DNA of 64,000 bases. Origin: Phyllostachys edulis. Taxonomy: Eukaryota; Streptophyta; Magnoliopsida; Poales; Poaceae. The position numbers and the translations under genes were made by a program. The notes below the pieces were generated by a model. That model had not been told where the DNA came from. It worked only from the letters and a program-made list of their open reading frames with translations, and did not search any database. The stretch is from assembly GCA_036346405.1 (NCBI GenBank), contig CM070561.1, positions 6,512,834-6,576,833 of the forward strand. Direction: 5' to 3'. Below are positions 1 through 11,679 of the stretch, one piece after another. Each line of letters starts with the position of its first letter. Positions within the stretch are counted from its first letter, which is position 1.

Positions 1-2136
1 ACTTGGCAGTTGCGAAGGTCATGTCCTTCCTTTTTATGGAAAGGGCACCACCTCGGCTTATCGTTCTTTCGTTCGGTGCTCTTACCTTTGCCTCGATCAG
101 GGTATTGTTTAGCAGTTCGTGGCTCCTTATCGCTTACAGCCAGGACCTCCTTAGAAGCATTGACTTGAGGCTTTTGGCCATTTGCCTTGTTCTTGGATTT
201 CTGGGCCTTCTTATCCTTCTTTTTGCTACCTTCGTCAGTCTCCTGAGGATGCTGGTCATCTCGATCGATGATTTTGGTCAACTCGACTGCTTCATCAATA
301 GTAGCGTACTGATCAGCCATCTCGAAGAGTTCGGGTACAGTAGCAGGAAGGTTCAAAGCGATGTCCTCCGTGATCCTTCTGTTGCGGACTCCCTGCTTGA
401 AGGCTCTAATAACAGATGAGTCAGAAACCTCAGGAATAGAGTTGCGAACCTGACTGAAATGCCTGATGAATTGGCGTAGTGTTTTGTGGTCATTTTGTCG
501 TATCTTGTGTAGGTCGTCCTACTTTCCAAGGTGGTGGTAGGTGCCCTGAAAATTGGCCAGCAATAGATCGCAGAGATGCTGCCACGAGTAGATTGACTCG
601 ACTGGTTGGTTTAATAACCATGATCGAGCAGACCCTTCAAGTCTGATCGGAAGGTAATTAGCCATGACGTGCTCTCCTCCTCTGCTACTCGAGCAGTGAT
701 GCGTGTAGATCTGAAGAATTCGATGGGATTTTGAGACCCATCAAATTTCTCCATGTTCCTCTGATCGAAAGCTAGCGGCGAAGAATAGCTGGGAGGTCGG
801 CGAGAATGCGGACATCCGTAATTACGTCAGTGCGCCTTCTTTGTAGAAAAGAGGGTTGGCGTCGTCGGTGATCGTACTCGACGATACCCAGCGAGGGGTG
901 AATCTGACTTATGGTAAGTCTCGATCCTACGAGGGTAATACTCCTCGTATTTTGTCTGCTATTGCAGACCTCTGGGTCGGAGCGGTGAATGATCACCTCT
1001 CCTAAGAGCTTTGTGATCGTCAGGCGTTCGAGGAACTCTTTTTCGGTTTGGGGAGCGATGCACCTTGCGGCGATCCCCATGCGGTGAGTTATTCGAACGA
1101 CTGGAAGTTGATGGAGTCGTACTGCTACGACTTCCAGAATGATGTCGGTGGGGTCATTCGAGCTTGCTCATCGTACTCCGCAACCTTCGTGCGATCTCTT
1201 CAGCAAAGAGGTCATAGCCGGGTGCTCGGGCAAGTTCTCGAGATGGGTTCTCGAGCAGGTTGTTGATATGCTGAAGTTCCTGAGCTTCTTCTGACTGGTA
1301 TTGAGTGCGCCCAGGCAATTTTCTCTGAGCTACGACTCTTTTACGTCGGTTTGCTTGAAATCATCCATACGATCCTTGAGCTTGCCTTAGTGAAGTCGCG
1401 ATGATCTCGAGAATTTCCGCAGCGCTCATCGAGTATTGACTCGGTCATTGTTGGAGGTGTCTTTGTCATTGCCACGGCGGTCGTAGGGTGTGATCTTGAG
1501 GGCGTCCTCGGCCTGTCTCTATGAGAGTTATTGCTACGAGGAAGGGCGAAGACCTCCGTTGATGATCTCCACTTGCGCTAGAGGCCTCCTCGCTGAGAGT
1601 CATCGAATGACACCATCTGGCGACTTGGAGCAAACCCTCCAAGAAGAAATTTGGGTTATCTTAGTCTCTGTCGACAAGCGAGTCTGCGTTGGGATGGTCG
1701 AACTCACAGGAAGAGCACGTTCGATCACATCCTTGGCTGGGCTAACCAGAGAGAGAGAATCACCAGATGCTGATGAAGATCTGGAATTACGACTTTCAAG
1801 AGTTGTCGCGCCAGGTCGGACTGTCTCAGGTGGACTTAGACATTTGGAGAGGGAACCCTCACCGTGCCCCGAGTCTGCCTTGGGATAGCCCTCATTGTGG
1901 TCGGATTGACCCTTACCCTCTGAGGAAGTTGGTTCCCCATCTGGACGTATAGTTGTGGGGGATAAGGATCCCTCCTCAACTCCATCAGTGGTAAAGTCTC
2001 CTGGAGAAAGATCTCCGGGGGCGACATCACCATCTGAGGATGCATCACTCGGCTCGTAGTCGAAACCGGCATCCATGTCAATATCTGCATAATCGGCCAA
2101 GTCGAACCAGTTCTCCTCGTTCCACTCTCCTGCCAT
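1..2136 (-). pseudogene. Ty3-gypsy gag remnant, 5' part, partial at window edge
   Basis: Read leftward from the primer site, an ATG at 2136-2134 opens an acidic, Ser/Asp-rich N-terminus (MAGEWNEENWFDLADYADID) that stays open to about 1600. After frame changes, a recognisable retrotransposon Gag core lies at about 770-60, with motifs such as EKFDGSQNP, RSWLLNQP and SIYSWQHLCDLL, followed by a Lys-rich tail (GSKKKDKKAQKSK). In the Gag frame a TAG at 521-519 interrupts the core. Gag forms the cytoplasmic particle that packages element RNA. Protease and pol would lie to the left, outside the window. Frameshifts plus the internal stop make this a dead copy. The family call rests on gag, PBS and LTR order; the lineage is not resolved. 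Confidence 0.8.
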
Positions 2137-2185
2137 GAGAGCATGAGAATTGGACAGACGAAGGAAATCTGATGACTCGAAGTTC

Positions 2186-2203
2186 CTCACGGTCGGCGCC
2201 AAC
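2186..2203 (-). other. tRNA primer binding site of the minus-strand gypsy element
   Basis: On the minus strand the LTR end (CGACA) is followed directly by a PBS containing TGGCGCCGACCGTG. This matches a tRNA 3' end reading ...CGGTCGGCGCCA, and the GGCGCCA end resembles plant tRNA-Asp, but the exact primer is not confirmed. It fixes the element's orientation and the inner LTR edge. The young element at 10223 uses the same PBS core. Confidence 0.8.
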
Positions 2204-2996
2204 TGTCGATGTTTTAGGACCGAACTTACGTAAAGATTGTTTGATTCGGGGGTTCCTCTAGGCTCAAAATCACACAGAGATGGAGACACGGGGATTTTTA
2301 TATAGGTTCGGGCCTTCTCTTGGGAGAATAACAACCCTACTCCTGTGTGTATATATTGAGTATGCTGGATTACAGAATGGAATCAAAGACTAGAATATTG
2401 TTCTTCTAATCTTTTTCGGGTCGCCTCTCCCTTTGTCCTGATGATCCTTGCCTTTTATATCGTCTCCGGGATGCACCGTTGGATCTTCGAAATAAAGGTT
2501 GCATTAACTCGCCAGATCGTGGAGCTGTTACCGGAGGTTATTACGGGGGTTGCAACGTCCCCACGTCGCTAGACAATTATCATCATAATAGGTAGTTAAA
2601 TCGTACTGTTATTCTAGGGAATAACATCATAATTGATTGCTCATATCGTTGGATACGGTACATAAGATTCCTTGATCGACTAGGCCCACATGTCTGTGAG
2701 TCTTGTCGACTAAGGACTGGTCGTAGAAGGACTTGCAACCAGGCGGTGGTCGTAGGAGAGCCTACGACCACAGATCGATCATAGTAGAGCTTACGATCAC
2801 GGGATAGTCGTAGAAGGGGACTATGAGGTAGTCGTAGGAAGATCCACGACTATAGGGTGGTCGTGGGAAAACTTACGACCTCCAACTTCTCCCTTATGAA
2901 TATCAAGGGGTATACTCAAGAGTTATATGACGTCATTATTATCCATAATATGAATTATAGATAAATGATTAAATGAGGATTGTTATATCCTCGTCA
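2204..2996 (-). mobile_element. 5' LTR (793 bp) of the minus-strand gypsy element
   Basis: The LTR is bounded by the PBS at 2203 and by TG...CA ends (TGTCG at 2204, CGTCA at 2996 on the plus strand). Two TATA-like boxes read leftward: ATATAAAAGG near 2453-2461 and CTATATAAAAA near 2297-2305, consistent with U3-R-U5 order. It joins an older, unrelated gypsy LTR fragment at 2997, so this element inserted into that LTR. The matching 3' LTR and the target duplication lie off the left edge. Confidence 0.75.
2690..2885 (-). repeat. Short palindromic repeat cluster in the U3 region
   Basis: A motif of about 30 bp, built as GGTCGTAG...CCTACGACC with small variants, recurs around 2700, 2740, 2775, 2805, 2830 and 2860. 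Each copy is a small inverted repeat. It lies upstream of the TATA boxes in the element's own orientation, where LTR enhancer repeats usually sit. The regulatory role is inferred. Confidence 0.6.
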
Positions 2997-3805
2997 AGTG
3001 GCTAGCTCACACAGTAAACAAATATGGTAACATCCATAAGCATAAAGCTTTATTAATAAATACGAGTTTAATTACGGAAAAACACAAGCCAACAAATAAG
3101 AACACAGTGAAAGACGAAGAGCAAGTAGTAGAGCCCAGCTAATCTGCCAAAGGCAATCGTCTGTGGTAGCGGCCTAGTCGTCAAGATCTCCAGCAGTTGT
3201 AAAGTACTTCTCTGAACAATATTTTATTAAGCAAGAGTGAGCACAAACAACCGTACCCCGCAAGGTACACCCAATAACAGAATTGTAATGCATGCAGAGA
3301 TATATCAAAGGAAGGCTTATATGGTTGTTTTGTATAAAGCAACATTTTCCAGTTAAATATGCGTAGTAAGTTCTAAAGCAGTTTACTCTATAACTAAAAT
3401 TCATTTTCTAAATCTCAAGTTTTATAGTCAGATAACACTCACACAAGAGTGGTGAAGGATACCCTCCTATCACATGGCTACATGCCCGATTCCCATTTGG
3501 ATAAACCATCCAAAACCATTTCATAAAACATTTTTGAAATTAAAAAAAAAACAAAGTCTAACTTTGAGTGGCTTTGCTAGCATGTCCATGACCGTGGACA
3601 TAGCTATTCGAATAGTTTTACACTCTGTAGAGGTTGTACAACTTTACCCACATGACACGACTTCTCTAGTTTGTTTGGCATCCGTTGATACCACTGCTCA
3701 CTACCTTAGGTAAGCAGTCTAGAGCACGCGTTAAGGCCTTTACAAAGCGCCATCCCACTGTAGTCTCGCCTCGCTAAGGTTTCGCTTCCTTTTGATAGAA
3801 ACTCG
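2997..3805 (-). mobile_element. Gypsy-type LTR, 3' portion, first piece (continues at 16754)
   Basis: Read on the minus strand this segment is clearly related to the right end of the plus-strand LTR at about 8760-9590. Shared landmarks include the TTATTAATAAA end region, the tract ending CATATTTGTTTACTGTGTGA, and the block with CTATTCGAATAG. It is cut at 2997 by the gypsy LTR and at 3805 by the Sirevirus-like LTR. It resumes at 16754, where the block beginning CCCCTCTTGCGCC continues the same order. It is the oldest layer of the nest. Confidence 0.7.
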
Positions 3806-5202
3806 TGTAAGATCGAGGAGACGAACTAGAGGGGGTGAATAGGCGGTTTTAAAAAAAACTTTTGGCTAAAACCGATTTCTAATGTGGAAGCTAACCTCCG
3901 GGTAGGTCCAACCACTTGGACTGGCTCCAACACGAACCAACACTTCGATCCACTCGAGGTTGCTCTTCCTCCACTCCAGAGATGGTGAGCACCAAGCCAC
4001 TCACAACCACCCGGGTCTCCTCACAACCTTCTTTGAAAAGATCACCGGCGCAACTCCTCCAAGCTGCCTAGGTATCGACAAACACCAAGAGTAACAAGTC
4101 GGAGACACTCACTTGAACGAATCAAGTGTCTAAGCTCAATGGATACATAATCCACTATCTAATACAACACATGCACTTATGGTTTGCTCTCTAAGCTCAC
4201 TAAGTGCAACACAGGCACATAAGAGATGAGAGGGCTTGCTCTTTGCTCAAGGGAATGAATAGCACCAGCAACAACACCCCACAACCGACCAAGGTGGGTA
4301 TTTATAACCCACACATAAAAACTAGCCGTTTGAAAGGAATCTACTGAAAAAAAAGTGAAACCCGATCTGACCGTCAACCAATGGCTGGTCAGATCGCCCA
4401 TGCTCCAATGACTATAAAAGTAGACGTTGGACACATGTCCAGACTGACCGCCAACCAATGGTTGGTCAGACCGGACCAAATCGGTCAGACCGCCAAATGG
4501 GCAGTCAGACCGCTCCACAAAGGAGCAAACCAAAACCAGAGAAACACACTCTCTAAAAAAACCTGATTGGGTCATAAGACCCGGAGGTCTGGTCAGAACA
4601 GCCAGCACATGGCGGTCAGTTCGGCACCCAAAACCCAGAAAAACGTATTCCCTGGAAAAAGCTGACCGGGTCACATGACCTAGAGGTCCAGTCAGACCGG
4701 CCAACACATGGCGGTTAGACTAGGATCCTATTGGTCAGACCGGTCAATCATGGCGGTCAGACCGCCAGGACAAGGAACCTAGCACATAGCCCGATCAAAC
4801 TCTCAAAGGCCAGTTAGACCACCCAAAGACCTACGGTCAGACCGCCAGAGCTGAGAAACAAGGATTTTGCACTTTGCTTCAACTCAATTTGCAAAACACA
4901 TTTACCAATTGATGCGCGATGCAAACAAGGGTTAAAGACAAGATTCTCAACAAGTTGCAAAACACATTTGCCAACTTTTAGAATCACACCACAAGGAATA
5001 AGGTACATGAACTTAAACTATTTGCAAAACACATTCGCAAACTAAAGTCACATGCTACAAGGATTATGCGTGAGCCTCAACTATTTGCAAAACACATTCA
5101 CAAATATTGGCAACATGCTAACGAGAGCTAGAGTAAGCACAACGAGCTATCAACACATGACACTCTCAAGCTACTAGTCAAGACCCCTCTTAATAATCTT
5201 TA
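3806..5202 (-). mobile_element. Sirevirus-like copia solo LTR, segment 1 of 3
   Basis: It begins TGTAAGATCGAGG followed by the GGGGGTGAATAGGCGG motif typical of the terminal part of grass Sirevirus LTRs, and it carries many GGTCAGACCG-type boxes between 4370 and 4850. The LTR resumes at 9639 and ends near 16753 (ATTCTTCA). Joined length is about 2.0 kb. The flanks read ACTCG at 3801-3805 and ACCCG at 16754-16758, a 5-bp target duplication with one mismatch. With no internal region, it is a solo LTR. Orientation is inferred from the match to the 54815 LTR. Confidence 0.7.
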
Positions 5203-6046
5203 TGTAATTTCAAAGTTACATTACCAATTTAAAATTAATTAAAGTTATTATATTGTTGGACTTTACGAAATTTGAAAGAGTTTGTTTGATTTATTTAAAT
5301 TTCTAAAGATTTAAAGTCAAAAATAAAATTTATTAAAGTTTTAATTGAGTTAAAGTTGAAAAATAAAAATTTAATCAATTTTGAGAATTTTACGAAATTT
5401 TAAAAGCTTTTTATAAATGTTTTAAAGCCAAAATAATTTATTTGCAAAATTAAAAGCCAACTTAAAGTTGGAAATAATTTTATTAAGTCCAAAATAAGTC
5501 TAGGAATTTCTGTGAATTTTTCTAGAATTTTTCGATTTATGTTGCTATTTTCTAAAGCCTTTTTGAATTAATCGGTTTATTTAATTCAACAAAGCAATTA
5601 AAATTACAAAATACCTTTTGGGCCGAAACCATCTTCGGCCCGATTCTATTCCGCTCGCACCGGCCACTTCCGGCCCATCTCGGCCCACGACTCAATGCCT
5701 CACCCGGCCAAGCACCCCTCGACCGTTGGATTACAATCCAACGGTCCACGCCACAAGACACGCTCGACGATCTGGCCGCCCGACGCGCCGTCGCACGACC
5801 CCCACCCATCTTCCTCCCCACCTCCTTCCACCTCAAGCCCCAAGCGCCACCGCCATTTCATGGCGAGAGCTCATAACCGCCTTCTCCTCCCCCATTCCTC
5901 GCGGAACGTCTTGGCGGTCAAACCGTCGCTCCCCACCTCCCCCAAACCCGGTCTCTCCCCTCCCCATCGTGCGCACGTACGCCGGATCGAGCCACGGCCG
6001 CCGAAGGGCCCGCGCACACGATCTCCATGCCTTGGCCTCCCCATGG

Positions 6047-6056
6047 CCTATAAAGG
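6047..6056 (+). promoter_or_regulatory. TATA box of the plus-strand gypsy LTR
   Basis: CCTATAAAGG follows a GC-rich stretch at 5620-6040 and precedes a CT-rich leader (6095-6125), a standard plant core-promoter layout. It would drive rightward transcription. No gene follows. Confidence 0.55.
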
Positions 6057-7369
6057 GGAGCACGATGAGCTCCTTCTCCACCGCAACAAGACGCCCAAGT
6101 CTCTCCTCTCCTCTCTCTCTCAATCGCCGTAATTTTGAGTTTTTCTCCAAGTCGACGAACCGCAAATCCTCGTCTTCTCCGGTGCCGTCGAGCCTTCCCC
6201 GGCCACCCTGACCCCTCCGCCGGCATCGCCGTCACTCGGGCCATCCCGTGCGCGCAACCTTTTGCCCCGGGAGCCCCGCCGCCATGCATCGGAGTCGATC
6301 ATCGCCGCCGCCAAAATCGTCACCGCCGCCACCTCGTCGCCTCCGTCCGCCGCAAGGTAGCGCGTTAGGCTCCTCTCGCTCCCTCTCTCCGTTCGCGCTC
6401 CTTGCGGCTCGCCCGGCGTCAACGCCGCGCGAGCTCAGAGCAGCCGCCGTCTTGCGAGATGACATGGCCGCGCCACGATGCGCCATGTCGCCGCCACGTG
6501 GCGCCACGTCCTCAATCCCGCAGCGTGGATCGGCGTGGCACCAAGCCGTACCACCTCACACCCCCTCCTGCGCCCAAGCCGCGTGGGCTTAGTCCACATG
6601 CGCCATGTCTATGACACGTGGGGCCCACACATCAAAAAATATTTTAAATCCTTAATTCCCGAAAATATCAGGGCTGACGTCATCTTGCGCAATAATTAGA
6701 TTTTTCCTTTAGAAAAATAAAAGCAGTTGTTTAAATTGATTTAGGTTTAAAACTTTTAAAATTCATATCTTTTTCATCCCAACTCCAAATTGGGTGATTC
6801 AAATTGCTAAAATCTTAGAAAATTAATATCTAGCTAAATAAAATATAATTATTTGATGTTGAGTAAGTTTAAACTATCTGTTTGAATTTGAAATGATTTA
6901 AACTACAAATTTAGTATTTAAATTTGAAAAATTCATATCTTTTGATTCCTAACTCCAAATTGAGTGTTTCAAATTTCTAAAATCTTATAAAATTATTTTA
7001 TAGCTAAATAAAATATAATTATATGAATTAGAGTTAGTTTGAACTGTCTTTTTTATTTTATTTGAATTTCGATTGATTTGTCGTATTTTCGCGTTTAGAC
7101 TTCGACGATTCCGGGGAATTTGATTCTTCCGAAGATTTAGAATTTCAAGACTTCAGCGAAGGCAAGTTACATTCTTGACCATATTTGCACCCATTATTTT
7201 AAATTATTTAAATTATGTTTTAAATTATTATTGCATGCGTATTTATATTCCAGTAATTTAAATACCTGTTTTAAGCTTTATAGTTATTCCCTATTCCATT
7301 GTATAGCCATTTATTGTCGGTATAGACCATTTGGAGAACCATTCCGAGTGTGTTATATCTTGGAGTCAG

Positions 7370-8190
7370 AAATCGAAAATATTGGATTATAAGATTACAT
7401 GATCGTTGGATATTAGATTAAAGAATTTGATTTGTTGTTGAGATTAAATTATAGAAATATACTATTGGGCATCAGAATATTGGAGATGGAAGTATAGGAT
7501 TACACAATTGATGGACATGGGATTGTAGATATACATTATGGAGAGATATTGAATTATAGAATCACGTGATTATTGGATATTAGATTATATGAATACATGA
7601 TTCTTAGATATTGATTATACGATTATACAATTGTTGATTGGTGAATTATAGGGAAAAATAATGGTTGGAGATTGGATCATAGGAATGCATTGTTAACAGA
7701 TGAAGAAATAAGTGAACGATGGATATTGAATTGCAGAGATAGTTAATTGTTGATATTGGATTATTGAGATTGAATTATAGAAATGGTCATTGTAGAATAT
7801 TGATTTGCTTGGATGTTGGATTGTAGGACTAAATCTTGGTGGGATTATGGAAATAAAACTTGATTAGATTTTAGGAGTAGATAATTGTTAATAATGGATT
7901 ATCAAAGAATAGATTATAGAAATAGATAATCATTGGATATCGAAATGTCGAAGATTATATTATAAGATTACATAATCATCGGATTGTTGGGTGTTGAATT
8001 ATTAGAAATAACTCATTAAAGAATGATGGATTGACGGATATCAGATCATAGAATTAGAGCATTACTGAATGTTGGATCAATGGAGGTCAGATCATAGAAA
8101 TAGACTGATATGGTGGGTATTGAACTATTTAATATTGGAGTATAGGATTACATAATTGCTGGAGTTTGGATTATTGGATTATGAACCGAG
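7370..8190 (+). repeat. Degenerate AT-rich tandem repeat inside the gypsy LTR
   Basis: A loose unit of about 40-50 bp built from TTGGATTATAGAATTACATAA and TGTTGGATATTG phrases recurs some 15-20 times. Copies are strongly diverged. It contains no ORF and no other feature. Confidence 0.55.
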
Positions 8191-9638
8191 ATGCGGATGG
8201 TTTGCTTCTTGGTCTCAGACTTGACAAATCTTGAACATTGAATCCCTCATACCTTGTCACCCTAGATAAAACTCTTGTTAATACGATAGTGTTAACAAGA
8301 TCGTTGATTGAAAAACTTTATGCTTAGCAATGCTTAGACCCAAAAAGTATTTGATTTGGGAAATTTAGCCAATGATTCAAATCTTGTTTAAAATTAATCT
8401 ATGGTATTGTTTTACCATGGACTCTTGGAAATGATTTTGAAAACAAAATAAAATCAAAAGTTGGTTTGGACTCGGCGAAATGGATGCTTGGTGGGTGCGA
8501 GGTTTATGCAGGATCAATCCGGGAAGGATTGAGGCGAGGGTTACTTGGAAAGTCGCCCAAGTCGATTAGAGACCGGTCTCGGCGATCCTTTGCTATGCCT
8601 ATAATGGGCTATGCCGCACCGCACAACCACATGTCTCGAGAATGGGCGTGGGATCTGGTGATTAATTTGTGGAGTTTCATCGCAGATTTATCTGTCTCGT
8701 ACATGGGTGGTCTTTCATGGGCATCTTTCATGACTATTTTATTCCCACAGGCGCAAGAGGGGCCACTGAACTGCGGATGGTTAGTCAAAGGCGAAACCTT
8801 AGCGAGGCTAGGCTGCGGTGGAATGATGCATTATAAAGGCCTTGTCATGAACTCTAGATCTCTTACCTTAGGCGGTGAGAGGTGGCATTGGCGGATGCCT
8901 AAATAAACTAGAGGAATCATGTCATGTGGGTAAAGTGTACAACCTCTGCGAGTGTAAAACTATTCGAATAGCCGTGTCCACGGTCAAGGACATGCTAGCA
9001 AAGCCTCTCAAAGTTATACTTTGGTTTTTGGTTTCAAAATGATTTGACATAAATGATTTTGGATTTCTATCCAAATGGGAATTGGGCGGGAAGCCAGGTG
9101 ATAGGAGGGTATCCTTCACCATTCATGTGTGAATGTTATCTGACTATAAAATTGATTTAGAAAATGAATTTTAGTTATGAAATAACTGCTTTGGAAAACT
9201 TAGTACAAGTATTTAAAGAAAATGCTGCTTTATGTAAATTCAACCATATTAAGCTTTCCTTTGAGATATCCATATATGCATGTCATTACATTATTTGTGG
9301 GTGTAACTTGCGAGCACTCTAGTTGTGCTCATTCTTGCTTAATGCAAATAATTTGAGAGGAGAAGGACTTTGCTACGGTGTGGATCTCGACGACTAGGCC
9401 GCTTCCCAGATTGATTGCTGTGGCGGTTAACAGACCCTACTACTTCTTAGTCTTCATTGTGTTTATTTTATTGTTGGCCCATGTAAGCCTCCTTTGTAAT
9501 CAACTCTGTTGTTATTTATTAATAAAGTTGTGATATGATTTTGTTACCATATTTGTTTACTGTGTGAACTAGCTACTGATCATGGGACTAGTTCAGAAAT
9601 GCACAGAGGATTCGGGAGTGTTAATCCCGGATCTTACA

Positions 9639-10222
9639 AGTACGACACCTATACTAGCAATCCGATCTTTCAACCAAACACCAAAACCGGTAAAAGACTA
9701 GAAACACATCCTTAGTCCTAGCTAGTTATACCTTTGCCTTGCACATTTACTTGAAGCTTGATGACGCACATCTTCTCTTCAAGACCGGATCATTGACTTG
9801 ATAATCATCAACACATGATGATTTTCTTTACTTCAAGTTCTTGATTTGAATATGCATCAACCCATGATGCACTATTTCACTTGACCTTTATCAACACATG
9901 ATTGGGTCTTCTCTTGACTTGATGATCAACTCATGATCATCTCCTCTTCTAGATCTTGATACGTATCAACACATGATGCATCCTTTACTCCAAGCTCTTG
10001 ACTTCAATATCATCAACACATGATGATCTTCTTCACTTCGGGATCTTGACTTGAACACCATCAACACATGATGATTTTCTTCATCCTGAGTCTTGACTTA
10101 ATGACGATCAACTCATAATGTCATCCAAAGTCTTCATCATCATGGAACATAACATATTCATCAAACTCACGGAAAATGTTAGTTTCATATGACGATTATC
10201 ATTAATTACCAAAATACTCCAT
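9639..10222 (-). mobile_element. Sirevirus-like solo LTR, segment 2 of 3
   Basis: This continues the LTR broken at 5202. It lies between the gypsy LTR end (9638) and the young LTR element (10223). The last five bases, TCCAT at 10218-10222, are the target duplicated by the 10223 insertion and recur at 16720-16724. Most of the segment is a repeat of about 45-50 bp centred on the palindrome ATCATCAACACATGATGAT. Confidence 0.65.
9770..10130. repeat. Repeat of about 45-50 bp with ATCATCAACACATGATGAT core
   Basis: About eight degenerate copies of CTTGACTTGA...ATCATCAACACATGATGAT...CTTCACTTC. Each core is palindromic and could fold or bind a dimeric factor. It lies in the Sirevirus LTR. Confidence 0.6.
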
Positions 10223-10652
10223 TGTTGTAAGAATAATTCATCTATCATACTGATAGGGTCCGCCTTGAAGAAGACTCGCATACAGATCACAGAAATGCAG
10301 TTATACTCATGAAAGACTATAATACCCCTCACTTGTACTCATAGTGTAGCTATCCCTCAAGGGGTATTTTGGTCATTTGTACAGGCTTGGGAGCCTATAA
10401 ATACCCCATGTATCCCTCCTTTCAAGAGGAGGGCTCTCTTGAGCAATAAAGCAACCTATTAAAACTGGTGAGCCCTCGGGGGCTCCCTCTCGGGAGGTAA
10501 CCCCCCGTTGGCTCACCGACAGGAGTAGGGCGGTCCTCTCGGACCCCCGAACCTGTATAAATCCTCGTGTCATTTTTACTCTCGTGGACGATGGCCTGTC
10601 AGATGGCCGACATCCACCCCCTCACTTGTGTTTGGTTTTTACACCTACAACA
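10223..10652 (+). repeat. Left LTR of the young LARD-type element
   Basis: The LTR is 430 bp. TATA (CTATAAATA) lies at 10395-10403 and a polyadenylation signal (AATAAA) at 10445-10450, giving a normal U3-R-U5 layout. A CCCTCGGGGGCTCCCTCTCGGGAGG region around 10472-10498 can form a hairpin downstream. Confidence 0.92.
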
Positions 10653-10653
10653 T

Positions 10654-10671
10654 TGGCGCCGACCGTGGGGA
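10654..10671 (+). other. Primer binding site of the young LARD-type element
   Basis: TGGCGCCGACCGTGGGGA starts two bases after the LTR end. It is the same PBS core as the gypsy element at 2186-2203, hinting at a shared mobilising family. The tRNA identity (Asp-like end) is not confirmed. Confidence 0.85.
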
Positions 10672-10693
10672 CGTAGCTAATCGACGAAAGGCT

Positions 10694-10780
10694 ATGTCCC
10701 CTACCAAATACTCTAAGTCCACGAAACCTCCTCCGGCTCCGGAGGGCGGTGATCTCATGGATGACCCATCCGCTCTTTGA
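10694..10780 (+). pseudogene. Gag-start remnant, 28 codons
   Basis: An ATG just after the PBS opens MSPTKYSKSTKPPPAPEGGD and ends at a TGA at 10778-10780. Position and Lys/Pro-rich composition fit the first codons of a gypsy gag whose remainder was lost. A different frame stays open to 11049 without a recognisable domain. I infer a relic, not a working protein. Confidence 0.4.
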
Positions 10781-11117
10781 AGGAGCCCCAGCCGAGCACT
10801 CTTGTCAGAGATCAGGGCCATCCACCTCGGGATGGCAACATCCTACATGCCCTGGGGTTCCCATGCGCGTCCTCCTCCCTTGTGCGGGTCGATGCGAGGC
10901 CCAGCCAAGGGCGAGCAGTTCAAGGCATCCTCGCAGCCAGAAGGCTAAGGATTCTGGGGCCAACCATCACCCCCGGGATGCATGACGTCCATGCGGCACG
11001 AGCGATGAAGGCTCGCTACGAGGCCTGCCCCTTAATGCGCTACTGTTAGGGGACAATCCCGACATATAAATCTCGTATGGGCTCTCAAGACACTTTCCCT
11101 CCAAGGGATTTCACCCC

Positions 11118-11490
11118 TGTGGTGCATAGGGCGTACGACCTCCGTGGTCTCCCCTAACAAAAGTCCTTAGTGGCTTGGGCGTCCGTCGCCTCCACCATGG
11201 CGGTTCGTGTCCTACTGGTCCTAGGGCATGAGCGACCACCCTCGTGGTGAGTAGGGCGTACGACCTCTGCGGTCTCCCCTAACAAAAGTCCATAGTGGCT
11301 TGGGCGTCCGTCGCCTCCACCATGGCGGTTCGTGTCCTACTGGCCCTAGGGCATGAGCGACCACCCTCGTGGTGCGTAGGGCGTACGACCTCTACGGTCT
11401 CCCCTAGCAAAAGTCCATGGTGGCTTGGGCGTCCGTCGCTTCCACCATGGCAGCTCGTGTCTTACTAGACCTAGGGCATGAGCGACAACT
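11118..11490 (+). repeat. LARD array A: 125-bp unit, three copies
   Basis: Copies start near 11118, 11243 and 11368 with GTGGTGC(A/G)TAGGGCGTACG. Each contains CTCCACCATGGCGGTTCGTG. The copies are highly similar, which suggests recent unequal exchange or slippage during reverse transcription. Confidence 0.85.
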
Positions 11491-11679
11491 TTGGTCTAGT
11501 ACCAAGTTGATGGATGTGCTGAGGACTCGTCCTCCTTAGACTCCAGGCCACACGCCGAACGACCTCTGGGTCCCCGCACACCTAGCTTCATTGCTTCGCA
11601 AGGGTTAACCGCTCTCATGCATTCCCGATCATAACAAAAAACCCACATACAGGGTAAAAGGGCTTCATTGCCCTCATAG

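Larger units (their letters stand above)
5203..9638 (+). mobile_element. Gypsy-type long LTR (about 4.4 kb), plus orientation
   Basis: The ends read TGTAA...TTACA. The piece contains a GC-rich promoter (TATA at 6047), a CT-rich leader at 6105-6125, long AT-rich stretches, and a 3' part with TTATTAATAAAG near 9515 that is related to the inverted copy at 2997-3805. No gag or pol lies inside or beside it, so I read it as a solo LTR inserted in the Sirevirus LTR: the host sequence left of 5203 (ending CTCTTAAT) and right of 9638 (AGTACG) looks continuous. No clean target duplication is visible, so the left edge may be off by up to about 10 bp. Confidence 0.6.

Noticed and set aside
1490..1888. 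132-codon plus-strand ORF
   Set aside because: Antisense shadow of the gypsy gag N-terminus, which has the PBS and LTR in the matching orientation.
5618..6614. Several Pro/Arg-rich ORFs around 5.6-6.6 kb
   Set aside because: GC-rich LTR promoter and leader; ORFs overlap in all frames and lack domains.
5203..9638. Complete gypsy element rather than a solo LTR
   Set aside because: No gag, pol, internal PBS or PPT is found between the ends, and the flanking Sirevirus LTR sequence looks continuous across it.
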